Both the position numbers and the translations under genes were made by a program. DNA of 64,000 nucleotides from Russula earlei (taxonomy: Eukaryota; Basidiomycota; Agaricomycetes; Russulales; Russulaceae). The DNA lies in NCBI GenBank assembly GCA_025769875.1, contig JAGFNK010000060.1, forward strand, positions 101,118 to 165,117. Direction: 5' to 3'. The notes below the pieces were generated by a model. The model ran no database searches. It had not been told where the DNA came from and saw only the letters and a list, made by a program, of their open reading frames with translations. Position 1 is the first letter of the stretch, and every line of letters starts with the position of its first letter. Shown piece by piece: positions 34,764-45,124 of this stretch.

Positions 34764-36540
34764 AGCTTGAGCTGATTCAAGCTGCCCCATTTGGGCCATG
34801 TCTACTTTTGGATCTACATTTGTTAACATTCAAATGCTCTTGTTGCCACTTGTTGTTGAGTTATGAGTTAGCCATAGGGTGAAGCATGGGTGTGGGTCAA
34901 CCTGTGGTATATAGCTCATGGGTTTGACAGGTATGGTATGGTTGCCAAAATGTCATACCTGTGGCACACCATACCTGTGTCAGCCATATTCATGGGTGTA
35001 TTCACACCCCTGTTGGCCTTCAAGCTCTCCCATCCTCTTGAATTCCTTTGCACCTGAACGCCCTCTGCTTTGCAAGCTCCTCTGGCACATGTGGTGACTC
35101 CAGGCCAAGACCACAAGAACACCAAATGGCCATGAAAACAATCCTGTGCAACCACAAACCCCATGCATTTTTTCTTTTCTTTTTTGCTGGCTCTTTTTAC
35201 CTTCTGCTCACAGCAACAGAATGGCCAGGGCCATAGATGCATGATGACTTGCCTGTTTGTGTATGGTACCCCATGTGCACTTTTCTCTCACTTTCTCTCC
35301 CACTTTCCCTCCTTCCTGCCCTTCCTGCCCCACTTCCTGCAAGACCAACAGCCAATTATCCCATGCCAGATGGTTCTTCAAGCAGATTTGGTCTGTGACA
35401 CCTCAATTCCCTCAAATGGACCATTTCCCACATGTGTGTGCATTTCTTCTAGCAAATGTTTCTTTTCCCACTTTCTCAACTTCCCATGCCCTCTGCCCTG
35501 CAGGCAACTCCAGGCCAAGACCTTGAGAACATGAAGTTGGTCATCAAAAAATTCTGCATGACCATGTGCACCAGGCAGTGACCAGGTGCATTTTCCCATC
35601 CATTTTTATGAGTGCTCTCTCATATCCTCCTTGCTAACTGTCTTCCAGGTCTAGGTCACATGGTGCACATGTCTGTGGCCATTTGCAGGCCCATGAGGGG
35701 CCATTCCTCACTGCTTCCAAATATCAGTGGCCATTTTTTCCCTGTGCACATGTGCATTTCTTCTTTCATTTACCCTTTTGTATTCTTACTTTTTCTTACT
35801 TTTGGGTTTCTCTCTAATATATCCAAATGCCTGATCACATGCAACATGTTTTTCTTGCATGTGCAACTTTCATGTCTTGAGCTCTGCATTTTTTTTTCTT
35901 TTTCTATTTCCCTCCTGCATGCCTAATTTCTGCATGTCACAGTGACCAGGTGAGTTTTTCCTTTTCAGTTTTGTGAGTTCTCTCTTATACCCTCCACTGT
36001 TTCCTCAAGTGCTCCAAGCTACCTCCACATGTGATACTCAGATGTCAAGGAATGTGTGTTTTCCCATGTAAGCAAATTTTGTGTGTTAAGCTTCCTTTTT
36101 TTTCATGTGAGTGTCATTGCAAAATACACAAGGTGTTCTATGACATGTTCAACAGCCCATTCTCCTAACCCACATGTCAATGGCAGTAGAGCATCTCAAG
36201 GCCATCACCTGTCACCTTTCATACACATGAAATCATCTCTCACCATCTTTGATTTGTTCCATTATGTTTTGGGGATTGGAGCCACAAGGGTTTGGTTCAT
36301 ATGCCCAATCTTGTTGCTGTTGTCAGAAGTTGAAGAAATGTTTGAGACCCCTAGTGCAGACAAATGTAGATTATTGTTCATGATAAACTTTGAGATGTGA
36401 GGCTTGATGTCTAAGTGGCATGGGCATAAGACTGGATGTGTGGGCACATGCTTATGTTCTTGAAGGAGAAGAGAAAGAGCTTGAGGGAGTTGAGGTGTTC
36501 TTGGGGACACAAGGGGGTTAACACAAATACTAGAAAGCTC
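34764..36540. other. CpG-empty ancient repeat tract
   Basis: No gene. Contains diverged direct repeats of about 400 bp sharing the words ctccaggccaagacc (35098, 35509), cactttct and gaccaggtg. By eye only one CG occurs here, near 35059, while the host arm to the left is full of them. The tract is read as very old, methylated and C-to-T decayed transposon debris. Confidence 0.6.
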
Positions 36541-37167
36541 CTTTCTATTCACTGAGCTGAGCAACTGATACTTAAATAAATACAAAAGTACTACTCCTCT
36601 GACTACAAGTCCAAGAGTGTGGGGTGGTGTGGTGATGATGTAGGGGTGAGACACTGTGGGCAGAAAGCCCTCAGGTAAGGTGATGGTTACAACAAACAAA
36701 CTCATCATATGGGTCTGTGTGTAGAGGAGTGAGGGCAAGGCAAGTCATGTTGACAGTGATTGTCTTGAGCCATTGTCACAGTTCCTGGGTGCAGAGTGGG
36801 GAACATGAGCACAAGTAAGGGTGAGGTCCATCATGTAGATGTATGGTGGGAGTGAGGGTGAGGAGAGTCATGTCCACAGCAATTGTCTTGAGCTGTTGTT
36901 GCAGTTCTCAGGTGCAGAGTGGGGAATGCACAAGTGGAGGTGAGGTTCATCATGTAGATATGTGACATGTTAGGAAATGACTCATGTTCAGGACTGATTG
37001 CTTACATATGCTTGCTTACTCATTAGCTGACTGATGTTCTGTGATTGCTTACTGATCGACTGACTGATGCTTAGTGATTGCTTACTGGACTGATGACAGA
37101 TACTAGGAAAGGATGACTTATGCATGAGTCATTACTGATAATTTTGAGTTCAAGTCCCTATTTTTGG

Positions 37168-37403
37168 TGTTGGACGAAGGCTCAGTCTTGTATATGAAAG
37201 ACTGATATTAGGTTAGTAAGCTAACCTGTTGGACGAAGGCTATGTACATAATGAGTATATGTAAATGGTAAAGGAATGTGCTACTGACCTCAGTCTTGTA
37301 TATGAAAGACTGAGGAAAAAGGAACGGTGGTATCAACACGGCGTTCTAACTATCTGGTCTGTTCGGTCCGTTTCTCTGCCACGCGGTGGCTGCGTTTCCA
37401 ACA
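37168..37403 (-). repeat. Copia-1 LTR (3' in element orientation)
   Basis: 236 bp. Contains two strong hairpins: cctcagtctt pairing with aagactgagg across 8 bases, and aggttag pairing with ctaacct. The word ttggacgaaggct occurs twice. Confidence 0.93.
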
Positions 37404-37416
37404 TGCCCCCTCAGCC

Positions 37417-40400
37417 CTAGTGGTGTATTCCCATCTCCTGCATAAAATGCTCATGTTTCTCTTGACTCAGCCCCTTCATCAGCACATCCGCAAGTTGTTC
37501 CCCAGTAGGGATGTAAGCGAGTTCGACTTCGCAGAGCTCGACTTTCTGGTGCAGGAAGTGGTGTCTCACTTCAATGTGTTTCGTGCGGTCATGGAACTCC
37601 GGGTTCTTCATGATGGCGATGGCTGACTGGTTGTCGATATGGAGAGTGGTGGGGAGATGTGTGTCTTCACCCAATTTGGTGAGTAGACGTCTCAGCCAAA
37701 TGGCCTCTTTGGAGGTATGTGCTCCTGCAGTGTATTCTGCCTCAGTGCTTGACAATGCAACCGAGGCTTGTTTCTTTGAGCTCCAACTCACAGCCCCTCC
37801 TGCCAACATGAAGACGAAGCCCGATGTGGACTTGCGATCGTTCACGTTGCTGGCCCAGTCTGCATCTGTGTACCCTGACTAGGGTTGGCTGAGTCCCAAG
37901 ACCTGCGTTGGAAGACTAGGCGTTTGTCACTTGTGCCTTGGATGTATCGGATGGCGTGGTTGAGTGCACGTTGATGATCATATCCGGGGCATGCAGTGTG
38001 TCATCCAAGGGCTGCGACAGGTGAAGGCGAGGTCAGGTCAGGGTGCCTAGCATGAGGTACATGATGGCCCCAAGTGTGCATTGGTAGGACTTGACGTCCA
38101 CATCCAGTGCGTCCACTTTCAGAAGGTGTTCATTTGCCAGCATGGGGGTGCTGATTGGTCAAATGTCCGACTTCCCTAGGCGTTGAAGAACTTCTTCAAT
38201 GTATTTCTCCTGAGAGAGTGCTATCCAGCCCTCTTCCCGGTTTCGCGTGATGTGTACACTGAGTATCCAGGTTATCTCCCCTAGGTCCGTCATCTGATAC
38301 TTCTGTTTTAGTTTGTTTTTATCAATGTTGATGGAATCTAGGTCATCAGAGACCATGGTGATATCATCAACGTAGAGCGCAATAATGGACAGGCACTCAT
38401 GGTTATGATGGACGAAGATGGCAGTGGTCAGCATCAGTGTGGGTGTAGCCCATGTCACCTAGTGAGTCTTTGATGTTCTCATACCAGACTCTCCCCCCTT
38501 GCTTAGTCCCATAGATGGCTTTGAGTAGTTTCAGTACCATGCCATTTGGAATGTCGAAGCCGGGAGGTGTGTCCATGTAGATTTCATCTTTCAGCTCTCT
38601 GTTCAAGTATGCTGACTTGACATCCATCTGATGGACCTCTAGGTTGTGCGCAGCGGCTAGGGCAAGAATCGCACATAGGGACATGAGTTTCACGATGGGC
38701 ACGAAGGTTTCATTGAAGTTGATACCTTCGATCTGGGTGAATCCCTGCGCGACAAGGCAAGCTTTATATTTGATTATTGTTCCATCCGGTCCCCTCTTTA
38801 TTTTGAAGACCCATTTGCTGCCAACTACCTTTTGGTTTTGTGGCCGTGGGAGGATTTCGAACACATCCATGGACTCGAACGCACGATGCTCATTGTCACA
38901 AGCCATTTCCCATTCCGCTGCATTGGGGTGGGACATGGCTTCCGCGTACATTTTTGGGTCAGTGGTCACATCAATGTGTGCCATGTTTCCTCATTTGGTA
39001 CGTTTCTTACATTGCGTGTACGATGTGATGGAATACCGGGGGTTGTCATCATGAGTTGGTGCGCGCATGGTACGCCTTGGTCGTCCAGAAGTGGGCTGGA
39101 CAGGTACATTGTCCACTTCGTATGGTGTAGGTTGTACTGCTTGTATTGATGGCTGGGCAGGTGGAGCGGTGTCGACCGCGCGTTGTGGTTTGGCGTGTGG
39201 TGGTAGTTCTGCCTCTACCATCAGTTGTGGGCCTTCTGCCCCCTCAATCTCATTTTCCACCCCATCTGCCTGTTCATTTTTGCTGTCTGAGTTGGATTCG
39301 AGGACTGTCCGCTCAATGTGCGGAATTGCTGGGCCCCCTTCATTGAACATGACATCGTGTGATTCAAGGATGCAGTGAGTGGGCCGGTGGATGAGTTTGT
39401 AGGCTTTCCTCTGGGGAGCATATCCCAGGAGTGTGCACACCAGTGACCTCACATCTAACTTGGTGCGTTTATCCTCTGGGATGTGGACGAACGCATGTGT
39501 GCCAAAGATGCGAAGCTGTGAGAGGTCAGGTTTGTTCCCGCTCCAGGCTTCCTCGGGTGTCATGTCATTGAGTGCACATGTGGGGGTGATGTTGTGGATG
39601 TGCACCATGTATTCAAGGGTATGGAGCCAGAAGGACTTGGGCAGCGTGGCGTCCGTGAGCATTGCCTGGACTTTGTCCAGGAGCGTCTGGTTCATACGTT
39701 CCATGATGCCATTATGCTGAGATGTGTCTGGGGTGGTGAGTTCCAGCTTAATTCCTTTCTCTGTGAGGAACTTCTGAGACTCTTTCCCAGTGTATTCACC
39801 CCCTCCGTCGGAGTGGAGGACTTTCAGCCGCTGGCCGGTTTCGACTTCAGCACGTGCCGTGAACGCCTTGAGGTGCCCAAGTGTGTCGGATTTGAATTTA
39901 AGTCCACCAACAAACACTTTCCTCGACTTGTCATCCACAAAGGTGACAAAGTACTCATGACCCTGGGGTGTTCTAGTGGGCATCTTCCCACAGATGTCGG
40001 AGAAGACGCGGCCTAACATGACATCAGTGTGTGTTTCTGTCGCCTTCAAGATTTCGAGGTGCGTTTGCTTTCCCTTCAAGCATGGCTCACAAATACTGGT
40101 GGTGAGTCGCTTTCCGGTAATCTCCATCCCTTTCACCATCCCTTTCTTCAGCATCTGGGTTATGGTGTTGGTATTCAAGTGGCCGAGATGCCGGTGCCAA
40201 ACATGTAGGGAGGCCTTGGATGTTTTGAGGCACGTGGTGAGGGCGACTGCATATGGCTTGTCACCTTCTGTGGGGAAGTGGTCCAGTGTCGCAATGCGTG
40301 CAGACAGGGACTTGGGGGAGGATATGGCCATGACATATAGTGTACCGTGTAGGGACCCTTCACATATTAGCTGGTTCTGTTCATATATGCCACATGTCTG

Positions 40401-41708
40401 ACTCTGGAATCGCACTTCTGTGCCATGTCAAGCCAGATGGGAAACTGACAAGAGATTTCTGTGTAAGTCTGGGACGTGCAGGACATTGTGGAACATAACA
40501 TTGCTCCATGTGCCGTTTGCACACATTCGGACTTGTACTTGGCTGACTCCAATCGCAAGAATAGAACTATTATCTCCAAGCATGACTTGAGCTGGGTTTG
40601 GCAGAGTGGTATATTGGTTGAACCATTCACGGTGAGAGGTCATTATGCGTGATGCCCCAGAGTCGATGAGCCAACTGTTAGTGAGGTTGGCTGTTTGAAG
40701 TTCATCCTGAGTCTTTAATGTGTGGGCGGTGGTCAGGTCAGGATCGTTCCCAACTGCATGGTATAATCTAATGACATAGTCGGGATCTGGGACGTTGGTG
40801 ATCGCGGTGCTGGTAAGTGTCAGCAATGTGGACATTGGTGATCCTGGCACGCTAGCATCAGTGGCTGCGACTTTTGCCTTCTCGGTGGGTTTCCCGTGGA
40901 GTTTCCAGCACTCCGTTACTTCGTGTCCCTTGCGCTTGCAGTGGGTGCACTTTTTGTTATTTTTCTTGCTTTGGTTGTTTTTATTTTTCTCCTTTTTACC
41001 TGCCTTGGCAAAATAGGCCGCTGCAGTGGTACCAGTCGCATGGATCTGGTGTTGTTTGTTTGCCAGGATTTGGCCAATGACATAGTCAGTACTGAGCTTG
41101 TCAGAGGGCATGGAATACAGTATGGTTTTATGAGTTTCCAACATTTCCGGGAGTGCAATGATGATCATCCATGCGAGAAGTTTTTCAGGTATCGGGTATC
41201 CGAGTGTTTCGAGTGTGTGTGCGAGCTGCATTTTATGCTCGAGCTGGGGAGCCATTGCTTTGGTGTCCGAGAGGGTGGTCAGATATAGGTCTGACAATAA
41301 GTGGGCGACTTGTTGGTCGCCTTGCCCTTTGAATCGAATTGAAAGCTTTTTCCAGCACTCTGTGGAACCTTTTACACCAAGTATTGTTTTGAGAGTGTGC
41401 CCTCATATGGACATAAAGATTTGGGCGTGCGCTTCATGGTCCCTTGCTGTCCAGTCGGCGGTGGCATCGGGGTTGACGTTTGCGTCTGGTTTCTTTTCAG
41501 TTCCATTTACAATGTTTAACAGATCTGTTGCTTCGAATATTGCCTCCATTACTCCCTTCCAGTCAGCATATTCATCTGCACCGTCTTGGAGGATCGGCAC
41601 GTCATGACGTTGGAGTTTGGTTCTGCCCATTTTTCCTGCGGCTCCACCTGTGGGAGAGCTCTTTCCTTTCGAGGATGAAGGTGCTGGGGATGATGCTGAG
41701 GAACTCAT
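37417..41708 (-). pseudogene. Copia-1 gag-pol polyprotein, inactivated
   Basis: Read right to left: gag from MSSSASSPAPSSSKGKSSP (41708); zinc knuckle CTHCKRKGHEVTEC; protease WLIDSGASRIM; integrase with WHRHLGHL...CEPCLKGK and the D, D, E residues in FVDDKSRKVF, HSDGGGEYTG and HNGIMERMNQ; reverse transcriptase with KWVFKIKRGPDG and YVDDITMVSDD; RNase H with DADWASN and LSSTEAEYTAG. The frame is cut by TGA codons near 41404, 40425, 38985 and 38161, each where family sequence expects Arg (CGA), plus at least one frameshift near 38430 in the reverse transcriptase and a shredded stretch at about 37870-38080. It cannot make a working polyprotein. Confidence 0.9.
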
Positions 41709-41780
41709 GTTACACAGTTACGAAATGTTGACTGTTTATGGAAGTGATTTAGCTTTCAGAGACAGGCAGGTCTCATAATC

Positions 41781-42016
41781 TGTTGGACGAAGGCTCAGTC
41801 TTGTATATGAAAGACTGATATTAGGTTAGTAAGCTAACCTGTTGGATGAAGGCTATGTACATAATGAGTATATGTAAATGGTAAAGGAATGTGCTACTGA
41901 CCTCAGTCTTGTATATGAAAGACTGAGGAAAAAGGAATGGTGGTATCAACACGGCGTTCTAACTATCCAGTCCGTTCGGTCCGTTTCTCTGCCACATGGT
42001 GGCTGCGTTTCCAACA
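41781..42016 (-). repeat. Copia-1 LTR (5' in element orientation)
   Basis: 236 bp, about 97% identical to 37168-37403. Immediately inside it the minus strand reads GATTATGAGACCTGC, a likely degraded primer-binding site related to that of Copia-2. Confidence 0.93.
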
Positions 42017-42357
42017 TTTGGATAGTAGTGGGTCTCAGCAATATGCTCCCCAAGTTTCATACAAATTGGATCAGCTGTTGTGGAGATATGGTATAAATAC
42101 TCTGGTATATCTAGAGTTGAGCCTTACGCTCAACTTACTCTCTGAATTGAAACACAATTCTCTCTCTCTCTCTACAGTAACTGTTCAAAGTGACAAGAGG
42201 CCCCTCTCATCTCTTTCATTAACTTTACCTGAGATAATATTAAAGGAGTCGAAGTCTAGTGCTTGAACTATATCAAGCAACTCTGTCACTAAGAGCAGCA
42301 TTTAAGATTGCTGAATCTTAACATGACAGGAATGAGGGCAAGGTGAGTCATGTCCAC

Positions 42358-42955
42358 TTTTATGATCTACCCCTCTTTTGGTTCATCACTAACCTTTGAC
42401 CCCTTGTTACTACTTTTACACTCCACCCTTGTCCCCTTGGTTACAGTTTCATCCCTTGATTGTGATCACCTCTTATTGTTTCATATTTTGTGTTTCATCT
42501 ATTGTTTGATCCCCTTTTGCTACTGGCTTAGCTCTATCTATTGTTCTGCATATAGTACTGTACAGCCTCACTACATACAGTATTTAAGTGCCTGTAAAAG
42601 CTGGGGAATGCCCCAAGCTTAGCTTTGTCTCACTCTCTGTCACAATCCCTGCCCTGTATCTTGTCCCAATCACAACTTGTTGTGCTGGCCTATACTCTGC
42701 TTGACTTGAGCTCACCTCAGGGAACCCTTGCATTCCTCCTCCTCCTCTGCCTCTCTCTCATTGTCCTCCTCTTCTGTGAAGTAATAAGAAGATTGACTCT
42801 GTCTGCAGACTAGTCATTACTTGACCTAGTCTTGAGATGCTAAAACCCTTGAACTGGTCTCCTTGAGCTGGCCCCATTGAACCACTGAACCAAGTCCAGG
42901 GACTTGGCCCCATCAAACCTTGAGCTAATGCTCCAATGGCTGTGATGCCATAACA
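42358..42955 (+). mobile_element. Solo LTR, family C, copy a
   Basis: About 598 bp, from TTTTATGATCTACCCC (probably a mutated TGTTATGA) to GATGCCATAACA, flanked by TCCAC and TCCAG. It matches 51313-51911 throughout, for example gctggggaatgccccaagc. Almost no CG remains. Confidence 0.75.
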
Positions 42956-43048
42956 TCCAGTGATTGTCTTGCATGTGGTGTTGGAGGTGCAAGGGGCACA
43001 GGTACAGGTCAGGTGAGTTTCTGGGCCAGCAGGCTTGCATACTTTACA

Positions 43049-43352
43049 ATGGTATTGATGATATACCATGGTGTCAATACACCATGGTCTGGAATGAAAC
43101 CTTCAGGTATAACCTGTACCTGTGGTTATGGTGTGTGCACAGGTACAGTGTCACAGGTGTGGTTATGTTTATGTGACCTGTGGTGTGACCTGTGCTACAC
43201 CCTAGACCTTAGAGGGGATGGATATTTGGTGATGATCTTGGAGCCCATCTCCCTTGACAGCTGTTAACATTTTGTATAGAAGAATTGCAAGCTTCATACC
43301 TCAGAATCATTGGGTGAATCATTCCCACCTTCCTGCTCATTGCCCAACACCT
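43049..43352. other. CpG-poor spacer, no gene
   Basis: Short repeats of acctgtacctgtggttatg type and nothing recognisable; older background into which LTR-D inserted. Confidence 0.4.
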
Positions 43353-43517
43353 TGTCTAGACTCACTGTTGAATGATCCTGTTCAAGAGCAGGGAGAGAGG
43401 TTAGAGATGAGTCAATAGATGTGTTGTGAATTGGGACCAGGACTGGGTTGCAAGACCAAAGAAACTCTTACTACACCTTTCTACTTCATCCCTAACATCT
43501 ATTCCTTACCACTTCAT

Positions 43518-44040
43518 TGTTAAGATCTGACTGATCTTATTACTGACTCTTAGTAAAAGAGTTGCTTGATATAGTTCAAGCACTAGACTTTGAATCCATT
43601 GATATTATCTCAGGAAGAGTAGATGTAAGAGAAGAGAGGGGCCTCATTCACTTAGAGTGATGACTTGAATTTAGAGAGTTTTGACAAGATAGTTATTTCT
43701 TGTAAGAGAGTAAGTTGAGCGTAAGGCTCAACTTCTTGATACAACAGAGTATTTATATGATATCCTGACAATGGCTGATCCGATTCATATGAAACTCGAG
43801 GAACACATAGCTGAGAACCAGTAGTATCCAAATCTGTAAAGCACAATTTGAGAGTGTCAGAAATGACTCATGCATGAGTCATTCTTTCCTAGTATCTGTC
43901 ATCAAACAGTAAGCAATGAGTAATCAATCAGTAAGCAAGCCAGTAAGCAATCACTAAGCAAATCACTAAGCGTGAGTAAGCACAGATGAGTAACCAAAGC
44001 ATAGGTAAGCAAAGAAGACAGGAATGCAAGAATCCTAACA
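43518..44040 (-). mobile_element. Solo LTR, family A, copy b
   Basis: 523 bp, TGTTAAGATCTGACTG to GCAAGAATCCTAACA, with perfect target duplication TTCAT (43513-43517, 44041-44045). Reverse orientation to copies a and c. Confidence 0.88.
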
Positions 44041-44571
44041 TTCATGGACTGCTCTTCCTATGGAACAAGATATAGTCATCAAGAAGGCACTATGGCACAA
44101 CTAGACACCTCATTCCAAATTGGGTAATCACCATGTGGCAGCCACATGGCCACTTAGCCACCAAGAACCTGAAACAATGGAATGGACTCTTACAACTTGT
44201 TGCATAACTCATATGATGTCATCTAGCTCCAATGACATCATGGCTGACTGAGTGGCTCCACACTAACATCATCTGCTCACCAAGCACTCCACAGTGACAT
44301 CATTATGGTGTCATTGCTCCACAACAATCAGTAATATGCCCAGTCAGCCCTAAATCTGACACAAGTGAGTTTATGCCTCTATTGTAATGGCATCGTGGCT
44401 TTTGGAGCATTAGCTTAGGGTTCAGTGGGGCCAAGTCCCTGTGACTTGGTTCAAGGGTTCAGTGGGGCCGGCTCAAAGAGACTGGATCAAGGGTTTAGCA
44501 TCTCAAGACTAAGTCAGACAATGACTCAGTCCGCAGACAGAGTTGGTCTTCTGGTTCCACAGAAGAGGAGG

Positions 44572-44956
44572 TGTTGAACCGGAACCCGAACGGATCAAAG
44601 AAGGCGAAGACCTTCATACAAGGTTCAAGATCCGCTCATAGATGTTACATGTTAGACAGAACTTTAGTATATGCGCTTATGGCAATAGGGTTACGCATAG
44701 TACGCTATCTATCACAAGATGCAGCCTTATGCTGTGTCTAGAACGTTTCCACATCATGCGTCACTTAATGCGCGATATAGTGGACACCTGTAGTCACCTC
44801 TTTTGGACTTAGGAACAGCCCTGGGTCATAGAGGTATAAATACCATACTTGTAGACGAGTATACACATCTCTCTACACCCCAATATCACTTGAGCATTAG
44901 CACAACCTCTAAGGTGGGTTGCTTGGCCTGTTAGCTGCGCTCTATGCTGCACAACA
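44572..44956 (+). repeat. Copia-2 5' LTR
   Basis: 385 bp; the TATA-like ggtataaatacc near 44838 marks the probable start of transcription. Very similar to the 3' LTR and the solo LTR at 58500. Confidence 0.95.
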
Positions 44957-44971
44957 GGTTATGGGCCCTGC
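44957..44971 (+). promoter_or_regulatory. Copia-2 primer-binding site (half-tRNA initiator-Met type)
   Basis: GGTTATGGGCCCTGC abuts the 5' LTR. It is close to the complement of the anticodon region of eukaryotic initiator tRNA-Met (loop CCCATAACCC), the internal priming site used by Drosophila copia, and not of a tRNA 3' end. Confidence 0.6.
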
Positions 44972-45124
44972 AAGCCATGCGCCTTCATCGGCTGCAACGA
45001 TGGCGAAGCATCCCTGAAGCCTGCATGCTGCGGCGAGCTAGTCTACCCTATGGGGAGACTATGTCAGCTTGTTTAATACAAATACTCTTACTGACAACCT
45101 CTAAGCCCTCTTCTAACAGCTACA

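Larger units (their letters stand above)
37168..42016 (-). mobile_element. Copia-1: LTR retrotransposon, minus strand, CpG-decayed
   Basis: Complete structure: 236 bp LTRs at 37168-37403 and 41781-42016 starting TG and ending CA, and the 5 bp target duplication TTTGG (37163-37167, 42017-42021) inside LTR-A. On the minus strand the 5' LTR is the right-hand one; a purine tract (GAGGGGGCA) precedes the left LTR. The internal region encodes gag, protease, integrase, reverse transcriptase and RNase H in Copia order, now interrupted. All LTR-LTR differences lie at CpG sites. Confidence 0.93.
36968..42323 (+). mobile_element. Solo LTR, family A, copy a (split by Copia-1)
   Basis: Begins TGTTAGGAAATGACTC and ends GCTGAATCTTAACA, with target duplication TGACA on both sides (36963-36967, 42324-42328). 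Without Copia-1 it is about 502 bp. It contains a TATA-like gtataaatactc near 42090 and the palindromic gttgagccttacgctcaac. It matches copies b (43518) and c (60122). Confidence 0.85.
36541..43048. mobile_element. Old, split copy of the MULE interior
   Basis: Remnants at 36541-36967, 42324-42357 and 42956-43048 together follow the interior of the young MULE. For example cctctgactacaagtcc and gtggggtggtgtggtgatgatg match cctctgacttcaagtcc and gtggggtggtgcggcgatgacg near 33855-33900, and gtgagtttctgggccagcag matches gtgagtttcccggccagcgg near 34308. The differences are mostly CG to TG or CA. Two insertions split the copy: LTR-A (carrying Copia-1) and LTR-C. Confidence 0.6.
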
